Below are positions 1 through 10,801 of a stretch of 64,000 nucleotides of DNA, piece by piece (the first letter of the stretch is position 1; the number at the start of each line of letters is the position of its first letter). The position numbers were made by a program, and so were the translations under genes. This DNA comes from Pyropia yezoensis (lineage: Eukaryota; Rhodophyta; Bangiophyceae; Bangiales; Bangiaceae), in contig CM020620.1 in assembly GCA_009829735.1 (NCBI GenBank), positions 25,332,020 to 25,396,019 on the forward strand. Direction: 5' to 3'. Below the pieces are notes generated by a model. That model did not search any database. It saw only the letters and a list, made by a program, of their open reading frames with translations, and had not been told where the DNA came from.

Positions 1-1022
1 ATCGGCCGGCACCAGACTTGCTGGGCATGCGGCGGTCGAGGCCGTGAGCTTTGTGTGCGGATGCACCCCCGACGGCGCGCGGCGGCCGCCGTCGCGGCGG
101 TCCGTCAGCAGGCGGGCAGTTAGTCGCGGTTGTGGGGGCGACGGCTGCGGCCGCCGCCGCCGTGTTGGCGATAGGTGGTTAGCGACAATATGTCGACGGC
201 AGGAGGGGGACCGCACGGTGCTGGCTGCGATGGAGACCGCACGGTGCTGGCTCCGATAGGCGGGCGGTTGGGGACGGAGTTGGCCGGGAGTGGCGCCGTT
301 ATGGCAGCGCGTGATGGGATGAGGGGATGGCGCTCTTTCCTGCCTCTATCATTGCGCAGTGGACTGAAGGTAGATTCCATATAGCTAGGCCGGTCAGAGA
401 AGCGGCATAGAACTGTCGCTAATGATCGTATCGAGCTGAAACTTCGCCACAGTGCTCCTTGGTGTGTCTCGGGACTGTGCTGCTAAAGATGGCTCTTAAA
501 AATGTTGAAAATGCCATGAAGCGCTAGTATGGCAGCCGTATTGCGCTTCGTGTGTTTCTTCTCGTTGCAGCGGCTCGGAATACGGTCATCCGCCTCCCCA
601 GTCGCATGACATTGAGAACGTCATGACAGTCACAGGGGGGCTACTAAATCAATGGCATGCGCGACTTCTTAGATTCGAATAGGGGGGGGCGGGGGGGGGG
701 GGCGGGATCTCGCGGCTGTCGGGGGGGGGGAGGGGGCGGGGGCGGGGGGGATGGGGGTGCACCTGCGGGGATCTGTGGCGGGGACGGAAATAGTGGGGGG
801 GCGCAACACCTGTGGCGCCCTGCTGCCATGGTGAGGGGTGGGAGGTGGCTACCAGTGGGCGTCCGTGGCAGAGCAGGGGGTTGGGGAGATAACCCCCGTG
901 GCTTTGCTGAGCATGAATGTGGGAGCGTGCCTGCACAGAGTGGTATAGGGGGGGGGGGCGAGGGAACGGCGTGACAAGCGAAAATGAGAAGACACTACCG
1001 GAAACCTCTATCAGCCCTTCTC
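1..1022. other. No gene recognised; long G tracts
   Basis: I see no credible coding region here. Open frames in this stretch are GC-driven and overlap on both strands with low-complexity Arg/Gly/Pro translations. From about 680 to 790 the plus strand is nearly pure G with occasional A, C or T, and a shorter G run lies near 945-960. No terminal repeats or homology to the elements further right are visible. Confidence 0.6.
680..790 (+). repeat. Poly-G / G-tract low-complexity region
   Basis: Many consecutive runs of four or more G on the plus strand, separated by one to a few other bases. The strand asymmetry (G on plus, C on minus) is complete over about 100 bp. Such a tract can form G-quadruplexes. 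It could also be a replication-slippage product or an assembly-sensitive site. Confidence 0.7.
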
Positions 1023-2598
1023 CTAGTCCGCCAATCCCTCCGAGCCTTCATCACTGGCCTCCCCATCCCCACACTCGGAACCCTCCGAAACGGAGTTGAC
1101 ATCGTCCGCCTCCAAACTCTGAAGCTCCCGCTGATCCCCCTCAAGCTCCCCTTCCACCGCATCCCTAGCGGCAGCCAGACCGCGATAGAAGTCCTCCATC
1201 TTGACTGCGTGGTCCTCGTACTTAGACCCCACCTCTGGCGTGATCTTATTGAACTCCTTCTCCACAAGCTCTCTCAGTGACGACAGTGTAAAGCTCGTGT
1301 TGCCGCGCTTCAGGACCATCTTCACTGTCCTCCACACCATCTCAACCGGGTTAAGATCGGGGTGGGCTACGGGAAAGATGAGCACAGAAACTCCAAACTT
1401 AGCCGCCAGTTCCTGAACCATAAAAAGTGGAGTAGGCTTCTTGGCGTCCGCAACAGCCTTCAGCTTTGGTCCGAGACTGCTGCCAGCTCGCTTCCCAATC
1501 CGCCGGTACAACATGGTGGGAAACCAGCCACTCCGCCAATTCGGCCTTTTGCAGTTTGCAGCCCGCCGGGGTAGTCTCAGGAGTACGGACGAGGTGGTAG
1601 GGGGCCCGGTCGACGACCGAAACTCCGCCAGAGATCTTCGGGAATACGGCCTCCTCGAGCCAGTTCAGCCAGACGTCGGAGCACACTTCCTCGTGCTAGT
1701 CCCCCTTTCCTTTCTTCCCACCGAATACGAGCGCCGCATCCTGCACCAGGCCGGTCTCTCGTGAGCCCACGTGGGCAACAATCAACCGCCCACCCTTTCC
1801 CGATGGGACTGGCATACGGGTCCGCAGGGTCCCGTCTGTCCAGCTTCTGTAAACAGACATATTCTTGTTCTCACACGTTTCGTCAGTGTAGTAGATGGTA
1901 CGGCCGCTCTCCCGGTACTGATTAATCGTGGCGAGGTAGGAGTCTCGCTGGGCGACGATTGAGGGCTTTTCACGGGCCACGTCGTAGTGACTGGGGCCAC
2001 GCAAGAAGCTAAACCCAATGTCTTGCAGAGCGCGGAAAAGAGTAGTGCGCGTCCACGTGAACGTGGAGGGGGCGGAGGTCCAGGACATCACAACGGCCTC
2101 TGTTTGGAGGTACGCCAGTGTGGAATTCAGTGTGTGAATTGAGCGGTTCTCTGACTGAGCGTACACCGCTGCTCGCGCGCGAGCGAGCTCCTCGGGCGGG
2201 ATGCGTCGTCGAAACGTCCGCGAGGGCGCCTCTCCGCCAGTGGGTAGATTGTGAGCGTACCCCTCCTCAGCCACGCGCCGCACAGTGCGCTCGCTCACCC
2301 CCGTCGCATCCACCTTCCGCTGCACTACTCGGTGCTGGCCAGATGCGCGCCCAGCCCTACGCACTCGCTCGAAAACGCGCGGGCGTTGGAAATGATAGCG
2401 GCGGACTCCCTCGTGAGACGGCCCTCCGCGCGGTCCCCCGTCCGCGCGGTCGCCGTCACGCGCCGCGGGGAAGGCTTCGCGCCAAGCGCCAGGCGCCCGA
2501 GAAGCGTGCGTCCCGCGCTCAGGAAGCGCCTGCAGAGGGCGCGGCAGGGTACCTGAGGGGGGCACGGCAGGGCGCCTGAGGGGGGCACGGCAAGGCAC
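1023..2598 (-). pseudogene. Tc1/mariner (IS630-like) DDE transposase, broken
   Basis: A transposase of the Tc1/mariner-IS630 superfamily, which moves DNA elements by cut-and-paste into TA sites. Reading leftwards on the minus strand there is a helix-turn-helix-like stretch (VSERTVRRVAEE), then the first catalytic Asp in IYYTDETCENKNMSVYRSW followed by PSGKGGRLIVAHVGS. The second Asp is in SVVDRAPYHLVRTP and the catalytic Glu in HPDLNPVEMVWRTVK, with a downstream ITPE region. This spacing is typical of eukaryotic DDE_3-type transposases. The frame is broken by an in-frame TAG at 1696-1698, just after KKGKGD where the family usually has an aromatic residue, and by a frameshift near 1500. The true start is uncertain. 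The first ~60 codons lie over a tandem repeat and are probably not coding. I found no terminal inverted repeats. Confidence 0.75.
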
Positions 2599-2631
2599 CT
2601 GAGGTGGGCGCGTCAGGGCACCTGGGGGGGG
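2540..2631. repeat. 23-bp tandem repeat, four copies
   Basis: Four head-to-tail copies of a 22-23 bp GC-rich unit (consensus close to CACGGCAGGGCACCTGAGGG plus extra G) run across this stretch with a few substitutions per copy. It overlaps the 5' end of the transposase frame on the minus strand, so the N-terminal residues predicted there are probably spurious. Confidence 0.75.
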
Positions 2632-2704
2632 CGCAGCCGCGCCTGGTCAGCAAAGCCGAAGGATCAAAACAGGCGGGCACTCACCCGGCAGGATCCAGGC
2701 CGGA

Positions 2705-3061
2705 TCACGAGAATGGGCGGGCACATCCAAGATGGAATTGATGATAAAGTAGCCCCCAGCATGTTCCCCATCGAGCACATTCAATGTTGCAATCGGGTCC
2801 GAATCGACTCGTCCACCTCATCTGACGGCGCTTCTTCTGCGCCCAGCCCTGAAGCGCACACCTGTTCGGGGCACTCACTGGTATGAAACTTTGACAGTCA
2901 TATGTGTCTTGACACGTTCTGCAGTCACGCCACTTGTCAAGACATTTCGCAGGCGAACGGGCGCACTTTAAGTGCACAAAAGTGCTCGTTTTCACGGGGT
3001 TCGTGACGCGGAATTTTCTTTTGATGCATGCCTTGCACAGCGAGCGGACATGCTTGTCACA
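2705..3061 (-). other. Cys-rich ORF remnant, function unknown
   Basis: On the minus strand an open frame encodes a cluster of eight cysteines within about 57 residues (3061-2890), spaced C-x7-C-x2-C-x20-C-x6-C-x6-C-x2-C-x5-C. It begins CDKHVRSLCKACIKRKFRV and contains CLDKWRDCRTCQ. The spacing suggests a zinc-binding module, such as those in transposases or other DNA-binding proteins, but I cannot assign a family. There is no Met just upstream and a stop precedes the cluster, so this is a remnant or an exon. It lies upstream of, and on the same strand as, the transposase pseudogene. I see nothing that proves they belong together. Confidence 0.3.
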
Positions 3062-3124
3062 GAATCAGAAAGGCTGTGAGTTGCTCTTTCTTCTTGAAAA
3101 AGAACTGAATAAAACGAGGCTGTA

Positions 3125-3240
3125 GTGTTGGAGCTACGACCGGTCAAAGTTGGACGGTGCGAACCGGCAGAGCTATATGAAGTCTACCTACTAGTCGGCG
3201 TCCCGTGGCTGGACCACCACGCTGGATTGCAGGCGATGAG
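3125..3240 (+). pseudogene. Possible retroelement protease-end fragment
   Basis: A short plus-strand stretch reads AELYEVYLLVGVPWLDHH. It resembles the end of the aspartic protease domain of Ty3/gypsy elements, where a hydrophobic run is followed by G-x-x-W-L. It lies immediately left of an RT fragment but does not match protease of family A (LLLGTPYVV), so if real it comes from a different element. It is followed by a G-rich junction at 3243-3260. Confidence 0.3.
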
Positions 3241-3289
3241 GGGCGAGGGGAGGGGGGGGGGTGGGATTGAGGAAGTGCGAGCACGTTTT

Positions 3290-3490
3290 TTTGCAACGCA
3301 GCGATGGGGTGGAGATTGTCCCTAAACTGGATGAGACCCCTCGGTTCTGCATCGACTACCGTAAGCTCAAACGGAGCACGGTAGAGGACAGTTATCCTCT
3401 TCCTAGGAAGGATGGCTGTCTGGAATCGTTGGGGGAGGCAATTGTGTTCTCCACCTTAGACTGTAACGCGATGTACTGGCAAATTCTCAT
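3290..3490 (+). pseudogene. Element A-I, RT fragment left of the A-II insertion
   Basis: This encodes the start of a Ty3/gypsy reverse transcriptase: [19 protein letters not shown], then PLPRKDGCLESLGEA and FSTLDCNAMYWQIL. It is cut at residue level inside the motif that reads QIPIAPEDR in the intact copy. The missing right half starts at 44817 with the codons for IAPED. The flanks CTCAT (3486-3490) and ACCAT (44817-44821) are plausible decayed copies of a CCCAT target duplication, because the intact family sequence has CCCAT there. So this is the left half of the outermost element A-I, split by A-II. Its own 5' LTR, gag and protease are not in the window. Confidence 0.8.
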
Positions 3491-3959
3491 TGTGGCAGAA
3501 CTGGCCCCACGCAGGGGGGCAGAGCGCGCCATACTGGGACGGGGGACGACTGGCCTGACCCGTTCCTCCTTTTACATTTTACCCCGAATTTCCCCAAGTC
3601 AGGGATGCTTTGCTTGATAGTAAATCCAACGCGGATTTGAGGGTTTTCTGCATTTTCATCGTCTAGAATTTTCGTGTGGCCCGGTGGGCAGGTGCTGGGG
3701 TGGGAGATTCTGAGTGGCGAGATTTTGATGGACGCTGGAGAGATAAGGGGAGGGTCAGCGGGGCTTGGCCCTGCTTCCCCGTCCCGACCAAGAAACTGTT
3801 GGCCCACACACCATCTTCTTGTTTGTTAGGGAGAGGATTGCCCCACAACAGGGACAGTGCGAGTGCGAGATGCACTTCTTCTGGCTCCCCTGACACGGGA
3901 GGCAGCTCTTGTGCACCACCCCAACTTCGGTGCTGGGTGCGTGAGTGGTTTTTGCCACA
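3491..3959 (+). repeat. 5' LTR of A-II
   Basis: 469 bp, beginning TGTGGCAGAAC and ending TTTTTGCCACA, so the ends form the inverted repeat TGTGGCA/TGCCACA. It aligns along its whole length with the LTRs at 30638, 39534, 43293, 44350 and 60539. It is followed directly by TT and the primer binding site. Confidence 0.9.
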
Positions 3960-3961
3960 TT

Positions 3962-3979
3962 TGGTGGAGCAGCAGGGGA
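3962..3979 (+). other. Primer binding site of A-II
   Basis: TGGTGGAGCAGCAGGGGA lies two bases after the LTR. The leading TGG pairs with the CCA end of a tRNA. The same 18-mer follows the LTRs of A-IV and of both B elements, and with two changes that of C-I. Confidence 0.85.
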
Positions 3980-4078
3980 TAGAGGTGAACTTTACCTCCC
4001 GGTACACCCGGGTGTAGGGGGCCCTCTGTCTCAGAGGAACGGTGGTCTTGGACTGTGTCGTACGGATCGTTAGCCAAC

Positions 4079-6010
4079 ATGGCTGGATCGGACCTCCCGT
4101 CGTCCAGGGAGTACACGGGTGACACACGTACTTCAGTGCCTTTGAACACTGGTGAGACACAGGTAGGTGTACCTGGGGTCGCAGAGGGACAAGAGGCCCT
4201 TCAAGCCAGCAGTACTGGGAGTACGGGCGGGCAATTGGCCAGCCCGACTCAGTCGGGAGTTTATTCGAGTGACACTTCCGATGATGGAGGGCCGAAGTCC
4301 GGCCACCGGGTGGTACACTCAACGGGAACGTCCCAAGGTGAGAGGACTGTCCCCGCGGGCTCTACTCGGGTTTGAGGCAAAATTGGCATGGTGCCATCGC
4401 CAACTAGGCTTTCGGAGGACGGCGGACCTCTGTTGGTCGGTGATGGGCTCGCGCCCTCGCCCGCAGTTGAGACCCCTGAGGATCGTGGTTTCCCCTCAGG
4501 TGGACTCCCGGAGGCTGACCAAGACTTAACTGGAGTCGAGAATCCTCTCCTGGCCGAAACTGTCCGTCGGGAGGCGACCGATGTGTTGCGACAGGCTTTG
4601 CCGGAACTGGTGGCCACGATGACAAATACCATTCTGAATCAAATTGTGGCGAGATTGCCACATGGTCACGATGTCCAGACCGGAGTGGGGCTCTCGAGCC
4701 CGCGGACGCAGGAGGCACTACACCCTACGCCTGTATCGGGGCGTCCCTTACAGAGACCAGCCCCTGTGACTCCCAACTAAGAAACCACAGAGACGTCAGC
4801 AGATCGAATGCCGAACACCGAGGCGTCGCCTCTGGAGATACCGGCGGTTACACCCAGCCCGCCGGTGTTGACGGCAGAGACGGGTCAGTTCACCCCTCTG
4901 CCCCAGCGGCTGTTTCCTCAACGTGAGGTGCCGCCCAAGATCCAGGTAGCCAGGCCGGTCTACCAGGATATCTTTGACTGTGAGGCCTACGCCCTGAACA
5001 AAAAGTCAGAGGCGTATGGCTCTGTTCAGGCCCGAGCAATGGGCCGTGCCAAGAAGAACGTAACTCACTCTTTCGGGCACAAAGCGGAGTGGGATGAAAC
5101 TCCTTCCCTTCGTGTCTTTGAGTTCCTACGTCGTTTTACAAAAGCCTGTGACGACAATGCCATAAGTGAAGGCATGGCTTTCTATATGCTACAGGAATTC
5201 ACCAAGGGCGACCTACGGACGGAAATTATGTCCGTCATGCCCAGTTCCTCAAGTGAAGGAGCTGCTGAGAGGACGTCCTACCTAGAGCTCATCAACTGGT
5301 TGTTGAGGGCTATGGTTGATGAAGCCGCGTTGGCTTCTCAAGTCTAGGAGTTTATGCAGGCGCACCAGGCGGAGAATGAGGAAGAGTTGTCCTTCGCGGA
5401 TCGAGTCCGTAAGCTTAACAATTGCTGTGTCTTTCTCCACCCACAAGCTGTGGTGAAGAGTCGCTTCGTGTAAAGTATCCATTGGTCGGTCCGTATAGAG
5501 ACTCGGGAGCATAATACCTGGCCGAGTTGGCCAGGCTTGCCTACCGCAGAGGAGAGGCTTATTGCAAGCTGCGAGATATGCAACGCCAAGAACGGCAGGG
5601 CGAGTTGGCTAAGGAGAGAGAGGATGCTCGCAATGCCAATGAGCTACGGGAGGCCCGCCGGAGCCGTAAGGATAAGATGGTAGCCGCCGTGGGAACTTCC
5701 AAAGGCAGCCTCTCCAGTTCCCAAGTCGGGAAGACCCTCCCAGAAACGGAGAATCGGTGTTGGAACTGCAACGCTGGTGGACACTGGGCGTACGACTGCC
5801 CTATGTTGAGTAAGCGCATTCGACTACTTGTTGAGAATGCAAATAAGAATACGGCAACGAGCGAAGAACGCTCGCGCCGCGAGGGGAGTACGCGGCCGGT
5901 GGTGGCGGTGGCCACACCTTCGGCTGAAGAGGTGGACACGTCGTCCTCCTACTCGTCGTCCTCCACTTCGCCTTCTGACTCTGACGCCAAATCGGGGGGA
6001 AACGAGTATC
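4079..6010 (+). pseudogene. gag: gag of A-II, broken
   Basis: This encodes the structural Gag of a family A element. The start ATG follows CCAAC, as in the intact copy. The capsid-like core reads VFEFLRRFTKACDDNA and continues through EFTKGDLRTEIMSVMP. A CCHC zinc knuckle, CWNCNAGGHWAYDC, is present near the end, followed by a Ser-rich tail. Compared with A-IV it carries in-frame stops at 4373-4375 (Gly to TGA), 4778-4780, 5345-5347 (Glu to TAG) and about 5471 (Glu to TAA). A small deletion near 5518 changes frame. The terminal stop and the overlapping pol ATG of A-IV are both lost here (GAGTATCC instead of GAATGACC). In this copy the N-terminal and capsid parts are in one frame, unlike in A-IV. 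Confidence 0.85.
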
Positions 6011-6011
6011 C

Positions 6012-9000
6012 GCTGGAGCTGGTCGTCCGAAGCTCACTGCAACAGAGTCGGCCATGTGGGTCAAGTGGACGAATCAACCCTGTCGCATACTGCGCATACC
6101 TAACGGGATCCGCTCATCTCAGGTTGGACTGCCTAAGAATGTAAATCCACGTCGGGTTATCGAGGTGCTGACCGGAAAGAACTTCCAGGTGGCAGGCCGG
6201 GTGCAAATAGCCCCAAGCCGTGCGCGTTGTGGCTGTATCGTACTGGATACTGGCTCAGGTGCTTCCTTGATTCGCAAGTCACTGTTTCCCAAGGAAGTGG
6301 AACTCCAACGTTGGAGGTCCAGGGCTAACTATATGATGAACATCAAGGGTGGGATATTTGTCATTGTTGGTGCTGTGACCCTGCAAACTAGGCTGGGGTC
6401 CCATGAGGTCAGCTCGACCTATGGTGTGGTTGAGAACATGTCGGTGCTCCTGCTTCTGGGCACCCCGTATGTGGTGACTCAGGTGCCTTCGATTTTTGGC
6501 CCTGAATACTGAGTTAAGTTGTCGAACGGGGAAACTATCCCCATCCTTGGTAACGGGAAGTCTGTGGCTCCTGCGACAGTATCACAGTCGAAGCCTGTTT
6601 GTTCTGTGAGAGAAGGGTTTACTGCTTCCTGGCGTCTGGCCCGTAAGGTCACGTTGCCTCCCGACTTGGTGGCACACGTTGACGTGGTAACTGATTACAC
6701 GGAGAAAGGGTTGGTGCACACTTGCCCCCGTCTTGCTCGTAAGCACCAAGTGCATTTTGCCCTTGGCACGATGGACTCCAAAGCCGAAGTCCCGTGGAGG
6801 GTCCAGGTGATGAACCTGAGCACTGCACCCAAGTATTTCAAGTCGGGAGCCAAGTTCGGCTATATCGACGAGTACAGGGGTTCGGTGATAGCGGTCACCC
6901 TCAACTCGGAAGTGACCGGCCGCAAGAAGCCCGCGGAGGAGAAGGACGAAGCCAAGTCGGCAACCCCGCCTCGACCCCATGTGGATAGGGAGAATGTTCC
7001 GCCCAAGTTGCGGGTTCAAGTTGAAAGCCTCTTGGACCAATATCACAAGTTGCGGGATGGCCAATTGGGACTCATGAAGGCCACAGAGCACCGGATCGGG
7101 TTGAAGCCCGGTGTGGCCCCTATACGTCAACAGCTGTATAGGGGAGGGCCCCGCTCAAGGGCCCTCGTCAAACAGCAAGTTGCTCGCATGGAGGCCCGAG
7201 ATGTGATTGAGGCCAGCAACGCCGAGTGAGCGAGCCCAGTCGTGATCACTTCCAAGCCGGTAGGACGCCACGATTCTGTATTGACTGCCGTAAGCTCAAC
7301 GAGAGCACGATGAAAGATAGTTATCCTCTTCCTAGGATGGATGACTGTCTGGACTCCCTGGGAGAGGCGAACGTGTTCTCCACCCTAGACTGTCACGCGG
7401 GGTACTGGCGAATTCCCATTGCCGCGGCGGACAGGCATAAAACTACCCTTTCCTTTCACCGTGGTCCATACCAGTGCAGGCGGTTGCCCTTCGGGCTGTG
7501 CAACGCGCCGGCAACTTTCCAGCGCGCCATGGACATAATTCTGGCCGGAGTACGGTGGCAGATCTGTCTGGCGTACCAAGACGACATCAGTGTGTTCTCT
7601 CGAACTCCGGAAGAACACATTGACCATGTTGGTCAGGTGTTCTCGCTGCTTGCGGACGCCGGTGTGTCGCTGAAGGCAAGCAAGTGCCACCTCTTCACTC
7701 AAGAGGTGGAGTACTTGGGACATGTTGTCCGTCCGGGGCGCGGCAGTGTCAACGAGGAGAATCTGGAGGCTATTCATAAGGCCCAAGACCCCCGGACACA
7801 AACCCAGATGAGGAGCTTGCTCGGGATGTGCAACGTGTACCGACGGCTCACAAACGGCTTCGCCAAGGTGACGAAGCCGCTGAACGAGCTAGTCAGCTCG
7901 ACGCATCCGAAGAATCTGCCTTCCCCAAGTCGGGTGGAGCAGGAGTCCTCTGAGACCCTTCGGGACCCGTTGCTGAACCCTCCAATTTTGGCTATTCCCG
8001 GGTGGGGAGGCGACCATGTTCTCGACGTGGGTGCTAGCTACGACGAACTTGTTTGCTTGCTGCTACAGAAACAGCCGGACAAGGAGTACTTGCCGGTGGG
8101 ATACTTTAGCAAGGGGCTGAACTCGGCCGAGCGAAACTATGGAGTCACCGAGTTGGAGGGACTCGCAGTGGTGTGGGCGGTGACGTCACTTCGTCACTAC
8201 CTCGAGATTGTGAGGCTCCTCTTCCGATGTCACCACCGCGCGTTGCAGTTCATCTTCAAGACGGATTGCACCAGCGCCCGCCTCATCAGCTGGCGGTACG
8301 GCTGGCGCCCTTCAAATTTGATATCGAGTACCGCGCCGGCCGGCAGCATGCCTTGGCAGACAGTCTGTCTCGGGTACCTACCGAGGGGCTAGACACTAAC
8401 CCAGTCGATGATGACATCCCCATGGTGGGGGTGCTCACGCGCTCGGGTCAAGCGTTGGACCCCGAGGCGCCAGGGAACAAGAACTACTTGCCCCTGTCGG
8501 TGGACGTAGTCGTGAAGGCCCATGCCGATGACCCCTTCTGCAAGTCGCAGAGGGAGGCGCTGGACGCTGCGGCGAAAACACTGTTCTTCGTATGAGGCGA
8601 TGGCGTCCTCTTGAGGAAGGGGGCAATTCAGGGGACTGAACAACTTGTTGCCCCCGTATCCCTCAAGGATAGTATCCTTGGGCGGGAGCATAATGATCCC
8701 GCAGGTGGACACCTGGGGTCTTGTGAGCATTACCAGACCCTGAGGACCCGGGACTACTGGCCCTCGATGGTGGTGGACATCAACAGCTGGGTCGCTGCAT
8801 GCAAAAGTTGTGCGCAGAACCGCCTGATGGAACGGCGGCCCACTACGGCCGTGTTACGGTTCCCGGCCAAGGAGCCATTTGCTGCGCTGGCAATCGACAC
8901 CCTTGGGCCCCTGCCAGTGACCGAGAAGGGCAACCAGGTCCTCCTAGTCATCTGCGATCGCTTCAAGAAGCTTACGCGAGCGATCCCGCTGGCGGAGAGC

Positions 9001-9841
9001 ACGGCCATGTCGGTCGTGTCAGCCTTCCTAGATCCCTAGGTTGCCGCGTATGGCATCCCAGATAGTACACTATCGGACAACGGACCGCAACTTGCGTCCG
9101 TTCTGTTTCAGGGAGTGCTGGACATGTTGGGGGATCTGGCAAACTATGCCACTCCCTACCATCCACAGACTAATAGGCAGGTGGAGCGCTTCAACGAGAC
9201 TATTGCCCGGCAGCTGCGCTATTGTGTGATTGAGCACGTGAAAACGTGGGACCGATATACCTCTATTTTGACTACTGCCTACAATTCGCAGGTTCACTCT
9301 TCTACAGGGGAAGTACCCCTCGCTTTTGTGACTCCGCGCCGTGTGCGGTCTATTACGGTACAGCGGCCGCTCCCAAGTATGGAGGATGGTGGTGGGACAC
9401 GTTCTCCTACTGAGAGTAAGGTGGAGTTCGCTGCTAGGCTTGAGAAGCTCATCCCTAAAGTCAGGGCTGAGATGGACAAAGCGCAGATGCGCTACAAGCT
9501 TACTTTTGGTAAGAAGGCACGAAGCGCCATGCACGTCCCGAAGCAGGGTGACTGGGTGCTGACACATTGGCATACCCCAACCGGGGGTAAGCTGGTGTCT
9601 TAAGCGAAGGGACGATACCAAGTCCTTCGTGAGATGGGCAGCCGTTCACCACCGAAAGTGACGATGGGATCCGTAGCGTAAACCGACAGGACGTGGTGAA
9701 AGTTGCGCCATCTCCTCCCGGCGACCCGGCTTGGGCGCGTGTGCTCAAGGCGAGGCGTCTGCCATACCTGCCAGCGGCCAACCAGGGTCCACAGTAGTAC
9801 GTGTTCGACAAGTTCGTCGACCACGGGTGGGATGTGGATAC
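6012..9841 (+). pseudogene. pol: pol of A-II, broken and 3'-truncated
   Basis: Polyprotein remnant with aspartic protease (VLDTGSGASLIRKS), RT (TPRFCIDCRKLNES; catalytic box AYQDD instead of YLDD), RNase H (DVGASYDELVCLLL), zinc-binding integrase N-terminus and the DDE integrase core (AIDTLGPLPV, LSDNGPQ, RQVERFNET). Stops include TGA 6510-6512 and 7227-7229 (both Trp in A-IV), TGA 8593-8595 and a TAG near 9037-9039. Frameshifts lie near 7250, 8180-8390 and 9600. Reading ends in the chromodomain region (VDHGWDVDT), where the sequence switches to the start of another element. The density of breaks shows an old copy. Confidence 0.88.
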
Positions 9842-9844
9842 TGT

Positions 9845-9849
9845 AGCAT
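9845..9849. repeat. Target site duplication of B-I (left), AGCAT
   Basis: AGCAT directly precedes the left LTR and is repeated directly after the right LTR (20560-20564). A 5-bp duplication is normal for Ty3/gypsy integrases and shows that B-I inserted as one unit. Confidence 0.9.
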
Positions 9850-10212
9850 TGTAGCACAATAGGTATCCGCTGCACGTCCACTCTCAGGGAACACTCACCA
9901 AGGGGGATCGGCACCAACGTCACCGGGAGGCAAGAGTTGCTGTCCTTGGAGCACAAGCCGCGGGACCAAGATGGGAGCCCAAATGGGAGGGGTTTGTTGT
10001 TCTACCTTGGCCGGCGGTGGATTCGCCGCCGGCCCCCTCGTTATAAACCCTAGGAGACACTACTAACTACGCTCCACCCCAAGATGCAAGTCCCTCTGGT
10101 CATACATGTCTTCTAGATACCGTGACCAGTACGGACTCCCAAATTGAAAGTTAAGGGTTAGAAGTAGCCCTTCTAGTATTAGGGTCACAATACGGTCAAC
10201 CATATTGCTACA
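9850..10212 (-). repeat. 3' LTR of B-I
   Basis: 363 bp, from TGTAGCACAA to ATATTGCTACA on the plus strand; the ends are inverted TGTAGCA/TGCTACA. It contains a TTATAAA box and a GC-rich inverted repeat (10009-10034) with 9-bp arms. Confidence 0.9.
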
Positions 10213-10801
10213 TAACCCCCCCCTTAGATTCGGCCCGTCCTCGGGTCGAGTTGCATTCGGGTTTCCGAATGTAAGTGGGTCGCGTGACCGTTTACCAGTC
10301 GGGTGGGGCTTTGCGCCCTGTCGCGACAAACACCCATTTTCGAGGTTGTCTGAGGGGGGTGCCCCCCTTTGTGTGGTACACACACGATCCGTTTTCCGGA
10401 CCGTTAAACTCCCGATGCGGGTTTCTGTTCACGACCCCCCTTTCCGAGGGGTGGTGCAAGCGGATCCGCCACCAGGCGTCTGGTGGTAGGGGGGCCCCTC
10501 TCGTGTGGACGCCTGAGTGGGGGGCGGGGGCTGCCCGCGTTGCGTGGGGGCGGTTGGGGGTGACCCCCCTTGATTACCCCGTGTGGGGGGGCGTGGCCCC
10601 GATCCAAGTGCCTGGGTGGAGCGTCCTCGTATCTCGGCTGGCGCGGGTCGTCCCGCGCAGCCGTATCGCTCGTCCTGAGCTGTGTGGTTATAAGCGCGGG
10701 TGCCTGCGCTTCCCTGGCTCGTCCGCGCGAGCGTTTGTTGTACCGGGTCGAGCCGGCTGCGGCTTTTTGGCACGGGGCGTCCCTGCTACCCCGGTCTCAC
10801 C
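10213..10801 (+). promoter_or_regulatory. Polypurine tract (minus strand) and leader/promoter of the antisense ORF in B-I
   Basis: On the minus strand the sequence before the 3' LTR is CTAAGGGGGGGG followed by TTA, a polypurine tract for plus-strand DNA synthesis. The remaining ~570 bp have no convincing ORF but are closely conserved with B-II (49743-50316), although neither pol nor LTR lies here. A TATA-like box, TTATAAG (10688-10694), lies 108 bp before the antisense ORF start on the plus strand; in B-II the same box is 109 bp before it. I infer that this is the antisense ORF's promoter and 5' leader. Confidence 0.6.

Larger units (their letters stand above)
3491..9841 (+). mobile_element. 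LTR retrotransposon A-II, left part (Ty3/gypsy, chromodomain family A)
   Basis: The left portion of a family A element runs 5' LTR (3491-3959), PBS, gag, pol. It stops abruptly in the chromodomain-coding region at about 9841, where the presumed LTR of element C-I begins. The right portion (N-terminal part of the antisense ORF, polypurine tract, 3' LTR) is at 43763-44816. Both LTRs share family-specific positions such as GCAGAACTGGCC near their start, unlike the A-IV and A-III LTRs, so I pair them. Many nonsense codons and frameshifts make it inactive. Confidence 0.8.

Noticed and set aside
644-974. Gly- or Pro-rich ORFs on both strands over the G tracts
   Set aside because: Homopolymer translations without any complexity; not credible proteins.
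1441-2579. Plus-strand open frames opposite the transposase
   Set aside because: They are shadows of the minus-strand transposase coding sequence in GC-rich DNA; no known motifs.
2540-2631. CRISPR-like repeats
   Set aside because: Units are directly adjacent with no unique spacers; a simple tandem repeat in a eukaryotic context.
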